In this document: positions 6,748 through 13,730 of the stretch, piece by piece
How the letters are laid out: the number at the start of each line of letters is the position of its first letter
How positions within the stretch are numbered: position 1 is the first letter of the stretch
From: Caldisericota bacterium
GTDB taxonomy: Bacteria > CAIJMQ01 > JAADFP01
Direction: 5' to 3'
DNA length: 16,514 nt
Assembly (NCBI GenBank): GCA_013152825.1
Contig: JAADFP010000163.1
Span: forward strand, 1 to 16,514
Notes under the pieces: model-generated
Seen by the model: only the letters and a program-made list of their open reading frames with translations
What the model was told of the DNA's origin: nothing
The model's database searches: none
Made by a program: the position numbers and the translations under genes

Positions 6748-7553
6748 TTTACTACCTCGTGTATTTCTTTTAGCACTTTTAGGAGCTTTTCTACTTCCTG
6801 TAAGGGCAGCATGTTCGGGCCGTCAGAGAGTGCCTTCTCAGGGTTAGGATGGGTTTCTATGAATAACCCATCCACTCCACAGGCTATGGCAGCACGTGAA
6901 AGATAGGGAATAAATTCTCTTCTCCCTCCCGAAGAAGTTCCTTTTCCTCCTGGCATTTGCACGGAATGGGTGGCATCAAAAATCACCGGATAACCCAGAT
7001 CCCTCATTATAGGGAGGCTTCTCATATCTACCACCAGTTCTCCGTAACCAAAGAAAGTGCCTCTTTCCGTGAATAGAATATTTTTATTTCCGGTAGAGGC
7101 TACTTTTTCTGCTGCTTGTTTCATATTTAAGGGAGACATAAATTGCCCTTTTTTAATATTTACTGCCTTTCCGGTTTTACCTGCTTCCAGAAGGAGATCA
7201 GTTTGCCGGGAAAGAAAGGCCGGTATCTGGAGGACATCCACTACTTCTGCTACCTCTTTAACCTGAGTAGTGCAGTGGATGTCGGTTAAAACCGGCAGGT
7301 CAAGTTCATCTTTAACTTTTTGTAAAATTCTCAGCCCTTCTTTTAATCCCGGTCCCCGGAAGGAATGCAGGGAAGTGCGGTTTGCCTTATCGTAGGAGGC
7401 TTTAAAAATGAAGGGAATATTTAGTTTTTGGGCAATTTCTTTTAATTCTTCTGCTATATTTAGAGTTATTTCTTCATTTTCTATCACGCAGGGCCCGGCA
7501 ATAAGCAGCAAAGGGTTGCCTTTCCCTATTTTAAAGTTTCCTATCTTTACCAT
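6732..7553 (-). CDS. kdsA: 3-deoxy-8-phosphooctulonate (KDO-8-P) synthase
   Basis: KdsA condenses phosphoenolpyruvate with arabinose-5-phosphate to KDO-8-phosphate in the cytoplasm. The 273-residue product has the usual length and all the family landmarks: [10 protein letters not shown] (16-25), KASYDKANR (51-59), FRGPG (65-69), TDIH (90-93), [11 protein letters not shown] (111-121), VNIKKGQFM (131-139), [10 protein letters not shown] (162-171) and [12 protein letters not shown] (192-203). Cys22, His196, Glu233 and Asp244 match the four metal ligands of the metal-dependent class known from Aquifex; in the metal-free class the Cys is replaced by Asn, as in E. coli. The gene follows the SDR by 28 bases with only a weak SD. 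Its last codons overlap the start of the small membrane ORF. Confidence 0.96.
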   Translation of the reverse strand: MVKIGNFKIGKGNPLLLIAGPCVIENEEITLNIAEELKEIAQKLNIPFIFKASYDKANRTSLHSFRGPGLKEGLRILQKVKDELDLPVLTDIHCTTQVKEVAEVVDVLQIPAFLSRQTDLLLEAGKTGKAVNIKKGQFMSPLNMKQAAEKVASTGNKNILFTERGTFFGYGELVVDMRSLPIMRDLGYPVIFDATHSVQMPGGKGTSSGGRREFIPYLSRAAIACGVDGLFIETHPNPEKALSDGPNMLPLQEVEKLLKVLKEIHEVVNCTNS

Positions 7554-7581
7554 CGCCTACATTTTACCAGAAAGAATGGGG

Positions 7582-8340
7582 TCAGGAGTGAATAAATTGT
7601 CCTCCGTCTACTATTATATCCTCTCCAGTGATATGCTCTGCCAGGCTCGAGGCCAAAAAGAGAATGACTTTTGCTACTTCTTTTCCTTCCGGATAACCTG
7701 GTTTGCTTTTATACAGGGGTATGTTCTCCTCGGTAAATTCCCGCCTTTTTTCTGCCGGGATATACGGTTCAAGCATGGGAGTAAAAATAGTGCCGGGAGA
7801 AACAGTGTTCACGTTGATATTATAGGGGGCCAGGTCCTTGGCCAGCCCCTTGGCAAAACATATTTTCCCTGCCTGGGCTACACAGTAAGCATTGTAGCCG
7901 CAGGTATGGGCAGTAAGGGAAGAAACGATTACAATTTTCCCGCTTTTTTTCTTTTTCATAATAGGGACAACAAATTTCTCCAGGTTATAGCAGCTGTAAA
8001 GGTGTACTCGCATAACCCTGTCCCAGTTTTCGGGCGTATCTCCTTCCGGAGTGGGAATGCCGGCTGAATGTACCAGTATATCTATAGTGCCAAATTCACT
8101 AACTGCTTTTTCCACTACTTTGCGAGTTTCCTGGTAATCCGAGATGTCGCCTTTGGCCAGAATTGCTTTTCCCGGCTTATTACTTAATTCCTGCATAAGA
8201 GAAAAAGCTTTTTCGTCGTTCCTGCAGTAATTTACTGCTACGTCTATTCCTGCTTCAGCGAAAATAATACTTGTAGCTCTGCCTATCCCGCTGGTTCCGC
8301 CGGTTATCAGAGCCTTTTTCCCTTTTAGTTTTAACTCCAT
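7582..8340 (-). CDS. SDR family oxidoreductase, catalytic residues altered
   Basis: The 252-residue protein is a classical-length short-chain dehydrogenase/reductase, FabG-like in layout. The cofactor loop is TGGTSGIG (13-20), with D66 after the third strand. The C-terminal half has INVNTVSPGTIFTPM (175-189) and the closing ITGEDIIVDGG. The active site is unusual. The YxxxK motif reads Y152-C-V-A-Q156, with Gln (codon CAG) in place of Lys. The usual NNAG reads HSAG (91-94), and the Asn of the VNL motif is His113. Ser140/141 and Tyr152 remain. Substrate and activity are therefore unknown, and it could be a reduced-activity or binding protein. The start has SD GAGGT six bases upstream and lies 13 bases after the nitroreductase gene. 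Confidence 0.82.
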   Translation of the reverse strand: MELKLKGKKALITGGTSGIGRATSIIFAEAGIDVAVNYCRNDEKAFSLMQELSNKPGKAILAKGDISDYQETRKVVEKAVSEFGTIDILVHSAGIPTPEGDTPENWDRVMRVHLYSCYNLEKFVVPIMKKKKSGKIVIVSSLTAHTCGYNAYCVAQAGKICFAKGLAKDLAPYNINVNTVSPGTIFTPMLEPYIPAEKRREFTEENIPLYKSKPGYPEGKEVAKVILFLASSLAEHITGEDIIVDGGQFIHS

Positions 8341-8353
8341 TTCTTACCTCATT

Positions 8354-8959
8354 TTAGGATGCAGTAGAAACTTTTCCCACGGGTAAAATATAAAGTGGGT
8401 CTTCTTCCTCAGGTAAGCTTAAAACTTCTTTCACTTTTTCATCGTCAAATGCACCTACTACCACGCTCCCCAGGCCTAAAGATATGCACTGAAGAGATAT
8501 GTTCTCTGCGGTGTGGCCGGCCTCCATATCTACGTATCGGATACCTCGCTTGCCATACCTGAAAGTGGTCCGAGAGTACACGGCAGAAATTGATAGATCA
8601 ACAGGTGCTTCACTTACCCATCTCTGGTTAAGGGCGGCCCGTGACAGGGCAGCTCGTTTATCTCCGGTCAGGTGAAGTGCTAATGAATGAGTGGAAGGGT
8701 GGTATTTGTAAACTCCCGGCTCCAATCCTTCCACGTTTCCTGAGACTACGTATATTTCCAGGGGATAAGTGGCACCGGCAGAAGGCGATGCTCTCCGGTT
8801 ACTTCTTTTTTCCGTAATTCCCTGGGCAGCCCAGAGCAGCTGGGAAATCTGGTTAAGGTTAAGAGGAAAGGATAGGTATTCTCTGTCAGAATGCCTCTGC
8901 GAAATGGCTTCTTCTACCGAGATTTTTCCTTTAAGTGCGGGAGGAGGGAGTGTTATCAT
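8354..8959 (-). CDS. SagB/ThcOx-type nitroreductase-family FMN oxidoreductase
   Basis: The 201-residue protein has the FMN-binding landmarks of SagB-type nitroreductases: QRHSDREY (21-28) for the flavin phosphate, RASPSAGATYPLEIY (56-70), a YVDMEAGHTAENISLQ helix (142-157) and GLGSVVVGAFDD (162-173). Stand-alone members differ from the SagB dehydrogenases of peptide-toxin clusters, which form azoles. No precursor peptide or cyclodehydratase is seen here, so the role is an unspecified flavin redox reaction. The size suits a single-domain dimeric enzyme. The ATG lies two bases after the argH stop, with no clear SD, which points to translation by reinitiation from argH. The next gene begins 13 bases downstream. 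Confidence 0.85.
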   Translation of the reverse strand: MITLPPPALKGKISVEEAISQRHSDREYLSFPLNLNQISQLLWAAQGITEKRSNRRASPSAGATYPLEIYVVSGNVEGLEPGVYKYHPSTHSLALHLTGDKRAALSRAALNQRWVSEAPVDLSISAVYSRTTFRYGKRGIRYVDMEAGHTAENISLQCISLGLGSVVVGAFDDEKVKEVLSLPEEEDPLYILPVGKVSTAS

Positions 8960-8961
8960 TT

Positions 8962-10329
8962 TTACTTTGCCAGGAGTTCCCGTCCCCTTGCTATCTGTTC
9001 TTTTACTCGCGAAGGAGCAGTACCTCCTGATGACTTTTTCCTTTCTACGGAGATTTTTACCTCGAAATCCTTCATCTCTTCCTTTGGAAAAGGAAAATAT
9101 TTATTCCATTCTTCCTGGCTTAAGGAGGAAAAATCTTTTCCCTGCTTTTCCAGTATTTTTACTATTTCTCCTACTTTTCGGTAAGCCTGGCGGAATGGAG
9201 TGCCTTTCTCTACCATTAGTTCCACCAGGTCAGTGGCTAAAACATAAGAAGTTGTGGCATCTTTCTGCATATTGGCAGGATGTATCTCCATCTCTTTCAC
9301 AATCCTCTGAATAATTTCAAGAGTGGATATTACTTCCCGCGGGGTTTCTCGTAAGACATCCTTATCCTCCTGAAGATCGCGATTATAAGTGAGGGGTAAG
9401 CTTTTTATCAGGGAGGAGATTGCAGTGGCATAACCCAGTATTTTAGAGGCTTTTCCCCGGATTAGTTCCAGTATGTCCGGATTCTTTTTCTGCGGCATAA
9501 TGCTGGACCCTGTGCAATATTTATCCGGAATGGTTATCCAGGCAAAGAAGGGGGAGGAATATATGATAAGCTCTTCACTCAGACGCGAAAGATGCAGGAA
9601 AAGAAGGGAAGAAGAAAAAACAAATTCTACGATGAAATCCCTTTCTGAAACTGCGTCCATACTATTTGGAGAAACGCGGGAGAAAGCAAGTTTCTTGGCC
9701 AGAAATTCCCTGTCTATATTGAGAGAAGTTCCAGATAATGCCCCGCTTCCCAGGGGAAGGACATCATTCCTTTTTAGCACATCCTTAAATCTTTCTTTGT
9801 CTCTTTCCATCATCCAGAAGTAAGCCATCAGCCAGTGGGAAAAGAGTACCGGTTGTGCTGGGCGGAAATGTGTAAAACCAGGCATGATAACTTCTATGTT
9901 TTCTTCGGCTTTGCCGAGTATAATCTCTTGAAAACTTTTAATTTTTTCTATAATTACTTTAATTTTTTCTTTCAGGAACATTTTTTCGTCAAGCACCACC
10001 TGATCATTGCGGCTGCGGGCAGTATGCAGTTTGTCTGCTACTTCTCCTACTAATTCCTGTAGTCTTCTCTCAATTGCCATGTGGATATCTTCATCCTTCT
10101 GGAAAGGGAATGTCCCCTGGTCAAGTTCTTTTTTTATCTTCTCCAGGCCTTCGATGAGAATCTTCTTTTCTTCCGGGGAAATATATCCTCCCCGGCAAAG
10201 CATTTCTACGTGAGCCTGGCTTCCTTTTATATCGTAGGGGTAGAGGAAAAAGTCATCCTTCAGGGAAGAAGTAAACTCAAGTATGGAATCATCCGGCAGT
10301 TCGCTGAATCTTTTTTCCCAGACTTTCAT
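8962..10329 (-). CDS. argH: Argininosuccinate lyase
   Basis: ArgH cleaves argininosuccinate to arginine and fumarate, the last step of arginine synthesis. With the ATG at 10329 the product has 455 residues, normal for the family, and begins MKVWEKRFSE. Landmarks are HTARSRNDQ (102-110), GFTHFRPAQP (151-160), PLGSGALSGTS (192-202) and the fumarase/lyase signature GSSIMPQKKN (274-283), whose serine loop supplies the catalytic base. The frame is open for 20 more codons upstream to 10389, but that part (MLFRKFDCF...) is unlike ArgH and covers the promoter, so I reject it. The frequent partner argG is not in the window. This is the first gene of the minus-strand operon, and its mRNA is probably leaderless. 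Confidence 0.95.
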   Translation of the reverse strand: MKVWEKRFSELPDDSILEFTSSLKDDFFLYPYDIKGSQAHVEMLCRGGYISPEEKKILIEGLEKIKKELDQGTFPFQKDEDIHMAIERRLQELVGEVADKLHTARSRNDQVVLDEKMFLKEKIKVIIEKIKSFQEIILGKAEENIEVIMPGFTHFRPAQPVLFSHWLMAYFWMMERDKERFKDVLKRNDVLPLGSGALSGTSLNIDREFLAKKLAFSRVSPNSMDAVSERDFIVEFVFSSSLLFLHLSRLSEELIIYSSPFFAWITIPDKYCTGSSIMPQKKNPDILELIRGKASKILGYATAISSLIKSLPLTYNRDLQEDKDVLRETPREVISTLEIIQRIVKEMEIHPANMQKDATTSYVLATDLVELMVEKGTPFRQAYRKVGEIVKILEKQGKDFSSLSQEEWNKYFPFPKEEMKDFEVKISVERKKSSGGTAPSRVKEQIARGRELLAK

Positions 10330-10364
10330 GCGTATAATATAACAAAAATTTCCCTTTCCTACAA
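10330..10364 (-). promoter_or_regulatory. Promoter of argH and the kds operon
   Basis: On the minus strand a -35-like TTGTAG (10364-10359) is followed by a 17-base spacer and a -10 box TATATT (10341-10336). The argH ATG is only six bases past the -10 box, so transcription would start at or next to the ATG and give a leaderless message. The -35 box matches the consensus at three of six positions. Confidence 0.5.
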
Positions 10365-10394
10365 AACAGTCGAATTTTCTAAATAGCAAAATAC

Positions 10395-10403
10395 TGTTAT
10401 AAT
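10395..10403 (+). promoter_or_regulatory. Extended -10 promoter of the sugar transferase gene
   Basis: TGT followed by TATAAT (10398-10403) is a perfect extended -10 box. No good -35 is seen at the expected distance. The ATG starts at 10412, eight bases after the box, so the 5' leader would be two bases or absent. An AGGA directly abuts the ATG, too close to serve as a normal Shine-Dalgarno. Confidence 0.55.
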
Positions 10404-10411
10404 TTTCAGGA

Positions 10412-11770
10412 ATGAGAAAAAGAAAATGCGGAAGATTGATTTTTGTACTGGCGGACGGGATAGTTATTTCCCTTTCCTGGATACTGGGTTATCTGCTTCG
10501 CTATTGGCTGAATCCCTTATTCCCCAGGCCTCTTAATCCTTTCTCCTCGTATCTCTATTTTCTGCCTTATATACTTGTTTTTTCCCTTCCCATTTATGCC
10601 TTCTTTGGTTTCTATGAAAGGAAAAAAGATATAACAGGATTCGAGACGCTACAGAGAATCTCCCGGGCAACCTTGATTTCTGTGCTGGTAATCATGTCTC
10701 TGGCATTTCTTTTCAAAGAGCTCAGGATAGGCCGCATGGTAGTGCTTTTCTTTGCCTTGATTAATTTGCTGTTACTTTACCTGGTGAGGATTGCTCTGCA
10801 GAAAGTTCTCCAGGAGCCTGCGCGAAATATACTTATAGTAGGGGAGGAAGAAGTTATTCCCCGTATTTACCAGAAACTGGTGGACCTTCCGGATAAGGAG
10901 TACAGGGAGATAGGGATACTTACGCCGGAGGGGCAGGAAGGAAAGCATATAGGAGAGGCAGAATATCTGGGTGCTCTGGATAAGCTGGAAGAGGTTTTGC
11001 GCGATGGTAAATTCGATGAAGTTTTCTTTGCTCTTCCCGATTTCCCCCGGGAAAGATTGCTGCCTCTCCTTTTTCTCTGCGATAAACATGGAGTAGAGGT
11101 AAAAATTATGGCAGATTTGTTTGGCGTGCTTTTGGAGAAGACAGGATTGGGTGAACTGGACGGTATCCCCATATATTCCCTGGGTATGGGAGGCATAGCT
11201 GGGTGGAGCAGAATTTTAAAGAGAACAATGGATATCACCCTTTCTTTAATTGGAATGATTATTTCCCTACCCCTGTGGATAATAATCCCTATCTCCATAA
11301 AGCTGGATTCGGCCGGGCCTGTATTTTTCGTGCAGGAAAGGGTAGGGGAGAAAGGGAGAATTTTTAAGATGCTTAAATTCCGGACCATGAGAAGTGATGT
11401 ACATCCGTTTGGCTATGCTCCCCGTTCACCCCGTGATTCTCGTATAACCCGGGTGGGGCGCATAATTCGCAGAATGAGCCTGGATGAACTTCCCCAGCTG
11501 GTAAATGTTTTAAAAGGGGATATGAGCCTGGTGGGCCCCCGGCCTGAAATGCCTTTTATCGTGGAAAAGTACCAGGATTGGCAGAGGAAAAGGCTGGAAG
11601 TAAAACCCGGGATAACAGGTTTATGGCAGATTATGGGTAGAAAAGATTTGCCGTTGCATGAAAACCTGGAATACGATTTTTATTATATAAAAAACCAGTC
11701 CCTGTTGCTGGATCTTATCATTCTTATCAAAACTATTCCCCAGGTGCTATTGGGTAGGGGAGCGTATTAG
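10412..11770 (+). CDS. Polyprenyl-phosphate sugar-1-phosphate transferase (WcaJ/WbaP-like)
   Basis: The enzyme transfers a hexose-1-phosphate from a nucleotide sugar to undecaprenyl phosphate, the first membrane step of exopolysaccharide or O-antigen repeat synthesis. The 452-residue product has the three-part layout of this family. Four N-terminal membrane spans lie within 8-125, a soluble nucleotide-binding-like domain (about 137-245) begins with RNILIVGE, and the catalytic bacterial sugar transferase domain spans 265-452. The last contains KRTMDI (270-275), a re-entrant hydrophobic helix with a Pro, LKFRTM (321-326), the catalytic Asp-Glu pair in SLDELPQL (356-363), GPRPE (375-379) and [10 protein letters not shown] (398-407). 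Which sugar is moved cannot be told. The gene stands alone on the plus strand, divergent from argH; other polysaccharide genes are not in the window. Confidence 0.92.
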   Translation: MRKRKCGRLIFVLADGIVISLSWILGYLLRYWLNPLFPRPLNPFSSYLYFLPYILVFSLPIYAFFGFYERKKDITGFETLQRISRATLISVLVIMSLAFLFKELRIGRMVVLFFALINLLLLYLVRIALQKVLQEPARNILIVGEEEVIPRIYQKLVDLPDKEYREIGILTPEGQEGKHIGEAEYLGALDKLEEVLRDGKFDEVFFALPDFPRERLLPLLFLCDKHGVEVKIMADLFGVLLEKTGLGELDGIPIYSLGMGGIAGWSRILKRTMDITLSLIGMIISLPLWIIIPISIKLDSAGPVFFVQERVGEKGRIFKMLKFRTMRSDVHPFGYAPRSPRDSRITRVGRIIRRMSLDELPQLVNVLKGDMSLVGPRPEMPFIVEKYQDWQRKRLEVKPGITGLWQIMGRKDLPLHENLEYDFYYIKNQSLLLDLIILIKTIPQVLLGRGAY

Positions 11771-11815
11771 AGAGACTATAGACCATAGACTTTAGACGTT
11801 AGACCGGAGAGTAGC

Positions 11816-11848
11816 TAGTAGCGAGTAGATAGTAGTGAGTAGCGAGGG
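11816..11848 (+). repeat. 33-base direct repeat, copy 1 (with 13391-13423)
   Basis: The 33 bases beginning TAGTAGCGAGTAGATAG are identical to 13391-13423 in the same orientation. The two copies bracket the ATPase gene. Both are preceded by TAGAC words and followed, at different distances, by an ATTCCTGC palindrome. Confidence 0.8.
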
Positions 11849-11852
11849 GAGA

Positions 11853-11891
11853 GGTAGTGAGCAGTGAATGGGTAATCCTGGTTTCTTAGTA
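11853..11891 (+). repeat. 39-base direct repeat, copy 2 (with 396-434)
   Basis: This stretch is identical over 39 bases to 396-434, in the same orientation, and is followed in both places by degenerate CCTGGT and TTTAGGGTTT words. It shows that the mosaic is a dispersed family and not a local duplication only. Confidence 0.75.
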
Positions 11892-11999
11892 TCCTGGTTT
11901 CCTGGTATCTTGGTTATAATTTTTGAGTTTGTTGTTTTGAGTTTACTTAGAGTTTAGAATTTTGGATTTAGGGTTTATCCTGATGCCAGCCCTACCTGT

Positions 12000-12020
12000 C
12001 ATTCCTGCTTTTGCAGGATG
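12000..12020. repeat. Imperfect ATTCCTGC palindrome
   Basis: CATTCCTGC and GCAGGATG flank a TTTT loop, with one unpaired T in the left arm. It is the same palindrome class as 13452-13471 and sits three bases beyond the ATPase stop codon (the minus-strand gene ends at 12024). Confidence 0.5.
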
Positions 12021-12023
12021 ATA

Positions 12024-13253
12024 TTAAACACCCAGGACATTCTTCCAGCCATAGTTGATAATACTTCCTTTAACCACAAAATTCTCCTCAGAACAGGATA
12101 TAATTGCTGCGGTTTCTATATCCGCTGTCAAACTATTCATCATTCGTATTAGCCCTAGGGCATGTTTAGAAGTAATAGTCATGGTGTTTTTTATTTCAAA
12201 TAAGTGTAATTTCCCTTCCCGTTCAATAGCCAAATCTATCTCCAGCCCATCCCGGGAACGTAGATAGTACATAGAAGGTCTTTCTCCAAAATGCAGGAAT
12301 CTTTTTAGAAAATCACAGACCACCATGGTTTCGAATAAATTTCCGAAACTTGGGCCATTTACCAGCGCCCTGTAATCGCTTAATCCCAGCAAATATGAAC
12401 ATAAAGCTGGATCGTTGAAATACAATTTGGGGCTTTTTACTATGCGTTTGCCTATATTTCTATAATAAGGATACAAGAGATATATCTGATAGCCGGTTTC
12501 CAGTATAGAGAGCCATCTCTTAGCTGTGGGTACGCTAATACCAATATCCCTGGCCATCTGAGATATATTAAGGATTTGGCCGGTTCTGGTTGCACAAACT
12601 ACCAGAAACCTTTCAAACTGGCTGAGATCTCCTATGGTAGCTAAATTTCTCACATCCCTTTCCAGGTAAGTAGTGATATATGAACCGCACCATAGTTGTC
12701 TATCTACCTTCTTTCGGCAGGCAATTTCAGGATAAAACCCTCTTAGCAAGATTTCACTTAAAGAAATCTTCCCTTGGAGCTTATTTTCTATATTTAGCCA
12801 TTTAAGCCAGGCTGATATATTCAGGGCATTTGGAGCGTTATCAATCCTTTCACAAATAGAAAAAGGCAGAAGAGAGAGAACAGCAGCTCTACCGGCTAAT
12901 GACTGGGTTACATTATGCATCAAAACAAAATTCTGTGACCCAGTGAGCAGCCATTGGCCAGGCTTACGATTTTCATCTATTCTTGTTTTTATGTAAGATA
13001 ACAATTCCGGAAAATATTGTATCTCATCTATAATTACCGGAGGTTTATATTGATTTAAGAAAGCAACAGGATCTTCTTTTGCTCTTATTCTCATATCGGG
13101 CTCTTCTAAACTTACAAAAGTATGAGTCTTCGAAAAAAGCATCTTAAAGAGGGTAGTCTTGCCTGACTGACGCGGTCCGGTAAGCACAAGTGCCGGAAAA
13201 GTTTTGACTGCTTTTAGAATTGTTCTCTCTAATACACGAGGTTTCAGTTTCAT
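12024..13253 (-). CDS. AAA_14 / DUF4143 family ATPase
   Basis: The 409-residue product has the two-part layout of the common AAA_14-DUF4143 proteins. The N-terminal ATPase has Walker A GPRQSGKTT (26-34), Walker B VIIDEIQ (73-79) and the sensor-like TGSQNF (104-109). A winged-helix segment follows (ILNISQMARDIGISVPTAKRWL, about 227-248). The C-terminal DUF4143 part contains GNLFETMV (304-311), DGLEIDLAIE (335-344) and FEIKN (352-356), a spacing reminiscent of a PD-(D/E)xK nuclease core. The family is often found in accessory DNA; its biological role is not settled and a nuclease function is not proven. It has a strong promoter, opposes the neighbouring sugar transferase gene and is bracketed by the repeat mosaic, all consistent with an acquired or mobile unit. 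Confidence 0.88.
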   Translation of the reverse strand: MKLKPRVLERTILKAVKTFPALVLTGPRQSGKTTLFKMLFSKTHTFVSLEEPDMRIRAKEDPVAFLNQYKPPVIIDEIQYFPELLSYIKTRIDENRKPGQWLLTGSQNFVLMHNVTQSLAGRAAVLSLLPFSICERIDNAPNALNISAWLKWLNIENKLQGKISLSEILLRGFYPEIACRKKVDRQLWCGSYITTYLERDVRNLATIGDLSQFERFLVVCATRTGQILNISQMARDIGISVPTAKRWLSILETGYQIYLLYPYYRNIGKRIVKSPKLYFNDPALCSYLLGLSDYRALVNGPSFGNLFETMVVCDFLKRFLHFGERPSMYYLRSRDGLEIDLAIEREGKLHLFEIKNTMTITSKHALGLIRMMNSLTADIETAAIISCSEENFVVKGSIINYGWKNVLGV

Positions 13254-13288
13254 GCAAATATTTTAACCCTTAATATTTAACTTGTCAA
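13254..13288 (-). promoter_or_regulatory. Strong sigma70-type promoter of the ATPase gene
   Basis: On the minus strand a perfect -35 box TTGACA (13288-13283), a 17-base spacer and TAAAAT (13265-13260) are followed by six bases (ATTTGC) and the ATG. The predicted transcription start falls on or next to the A of the ATG, so the mRNA should be leaderless. No Shine-Dalgarno is present. Confidence 0.8.
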
Positions 13289-13390
13289 ATTATATTTTCA
13301 GTAATTAATGGCGAGTAGAGAAGTGTGGTGGACAGTAAACAGTGATTGGAAGACGTTAGTCTATAGACTTTAGACTGGAAGGGGAGTAGT

Positions 13391-13423
13391 TAGTAGCGAG
13401 TAGATAGTAGTGAGTAGCGAGGG
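13391..13423 (+). repeat. 33-base direct repeat, copy 2 (with 11816-11848)
   Basis: This stretch is identical over 33 bases to 11816-11848, in the same orientation. A shorter relative (AGTTAGTAGCGAGTAG) recurs at 13613-13628. Confidence 0.8.
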
Positions 13424-13451
13424 CAGGGAGATACAGGATACAGAATCCTGG

Positions 13452-13471
13452 ATTCCTGCTTCCGCAGGAAT
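13452..13471. repeat. Perfect ATTCCTGC/GCAGGAAT palindrome
   Basis: An 8-bp perfect stem (13452-13459 with 13464-13471) surrounds the loop TTCC. It is the best-preserved copy of the palindrome class also seen at 293-312 and 12000-12020. Confidence 0.65.
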
Positions 13472-13680
13472 GACACAGGAGAGCATGGATGATGCAGGAG
13501 GCAGAAAGAAAGTGGGACGAATAACGTATGACGTTTCGAGCCACCTGTCTGCTCTCTGCCAGTTCCTCCGATGCATGTTGGGAGAGGGCAGGATGCAGGA
13601 TGTAAGGAGGAGTAGTTAGTAGCGAGTAGTGAGGGAAGAGTTGGTATTAGTTTTGGGTTTTTACAGTGTGCATCGTGAAA

Positions 13681-13717
13681 TAAAAAAAGGGCGATGAGTA
13701 AGTACTCACCGCCCTTT
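13681..13717 (-). terminator. Intrinsic terminator of the corrinoid protein gene
   Basis: On the minus strand, starting 13 bases after the stop codon, AAAGGGCG and TGAGTA pair with TACTCA and CGCCCTTT around a two-base centre, with a single mismatch in the stem. The stem runs straight into a T tract (complement of 13688-13682). GC-rich stem plus U-tract is a textbook Rho-independent terminator. Confidence 0.85.
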
Positions 13718-13730
13718 GTTTTTACCCGTT

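Larger units (their letters stand above)
11771..12023. other. Repeat-mosaic intergenic region, left of the ATPase gene
   Basis: No gene is seen. In order it holds TAGAC words (11775-11805), the AGTAG block with a 33-base repeat shared with 13391-13423 (11816-11848), the 39-base repeat shared with 396-434 (11853-11891), CCTGGT words, a T-rich TTTAGGGTTT section, and an imperfect CATTCCTGC/GCAGGATG palindrome (12000-12020) that abuts the 3' end of the ATPase gene. No convincing terminator follows the sugar transferase gene. Confidence 0.65.
13300..13680. other. Repeat-mosaic intergenic region, right of the ATPase gene
   Basis: No gene is seen. It holds GAGTAG and CAGTGA words (13309-13346), TAGAC words (13351-13376), the 33-base repeat (13391-13423), an ATTCCTGC palindrome (13452-13471), a purine-rich stretch with GCAGGA words (13472-13605), and another AGTAGTTAGTAGCGAGTAG block (13609-13628). 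Short open frames here, such as one reading VIPAEAGIQ, are by-products of the palindrome. Confidence 0.6.

Noticed and set aside
10330..10389. 20-codon N-terminal extension of argH
   Set aside because: The added residues do not resemble ArgH, the family starts near MKVWEKRFSE, and the stretch contains the argH promoter.
13356..13576. Short minus-strand frames with VIPAEAGIQ-like text
   Set aside because: These come from translating the dispersed ATTCCTGC palindrome and are a well-known annotation artefact.
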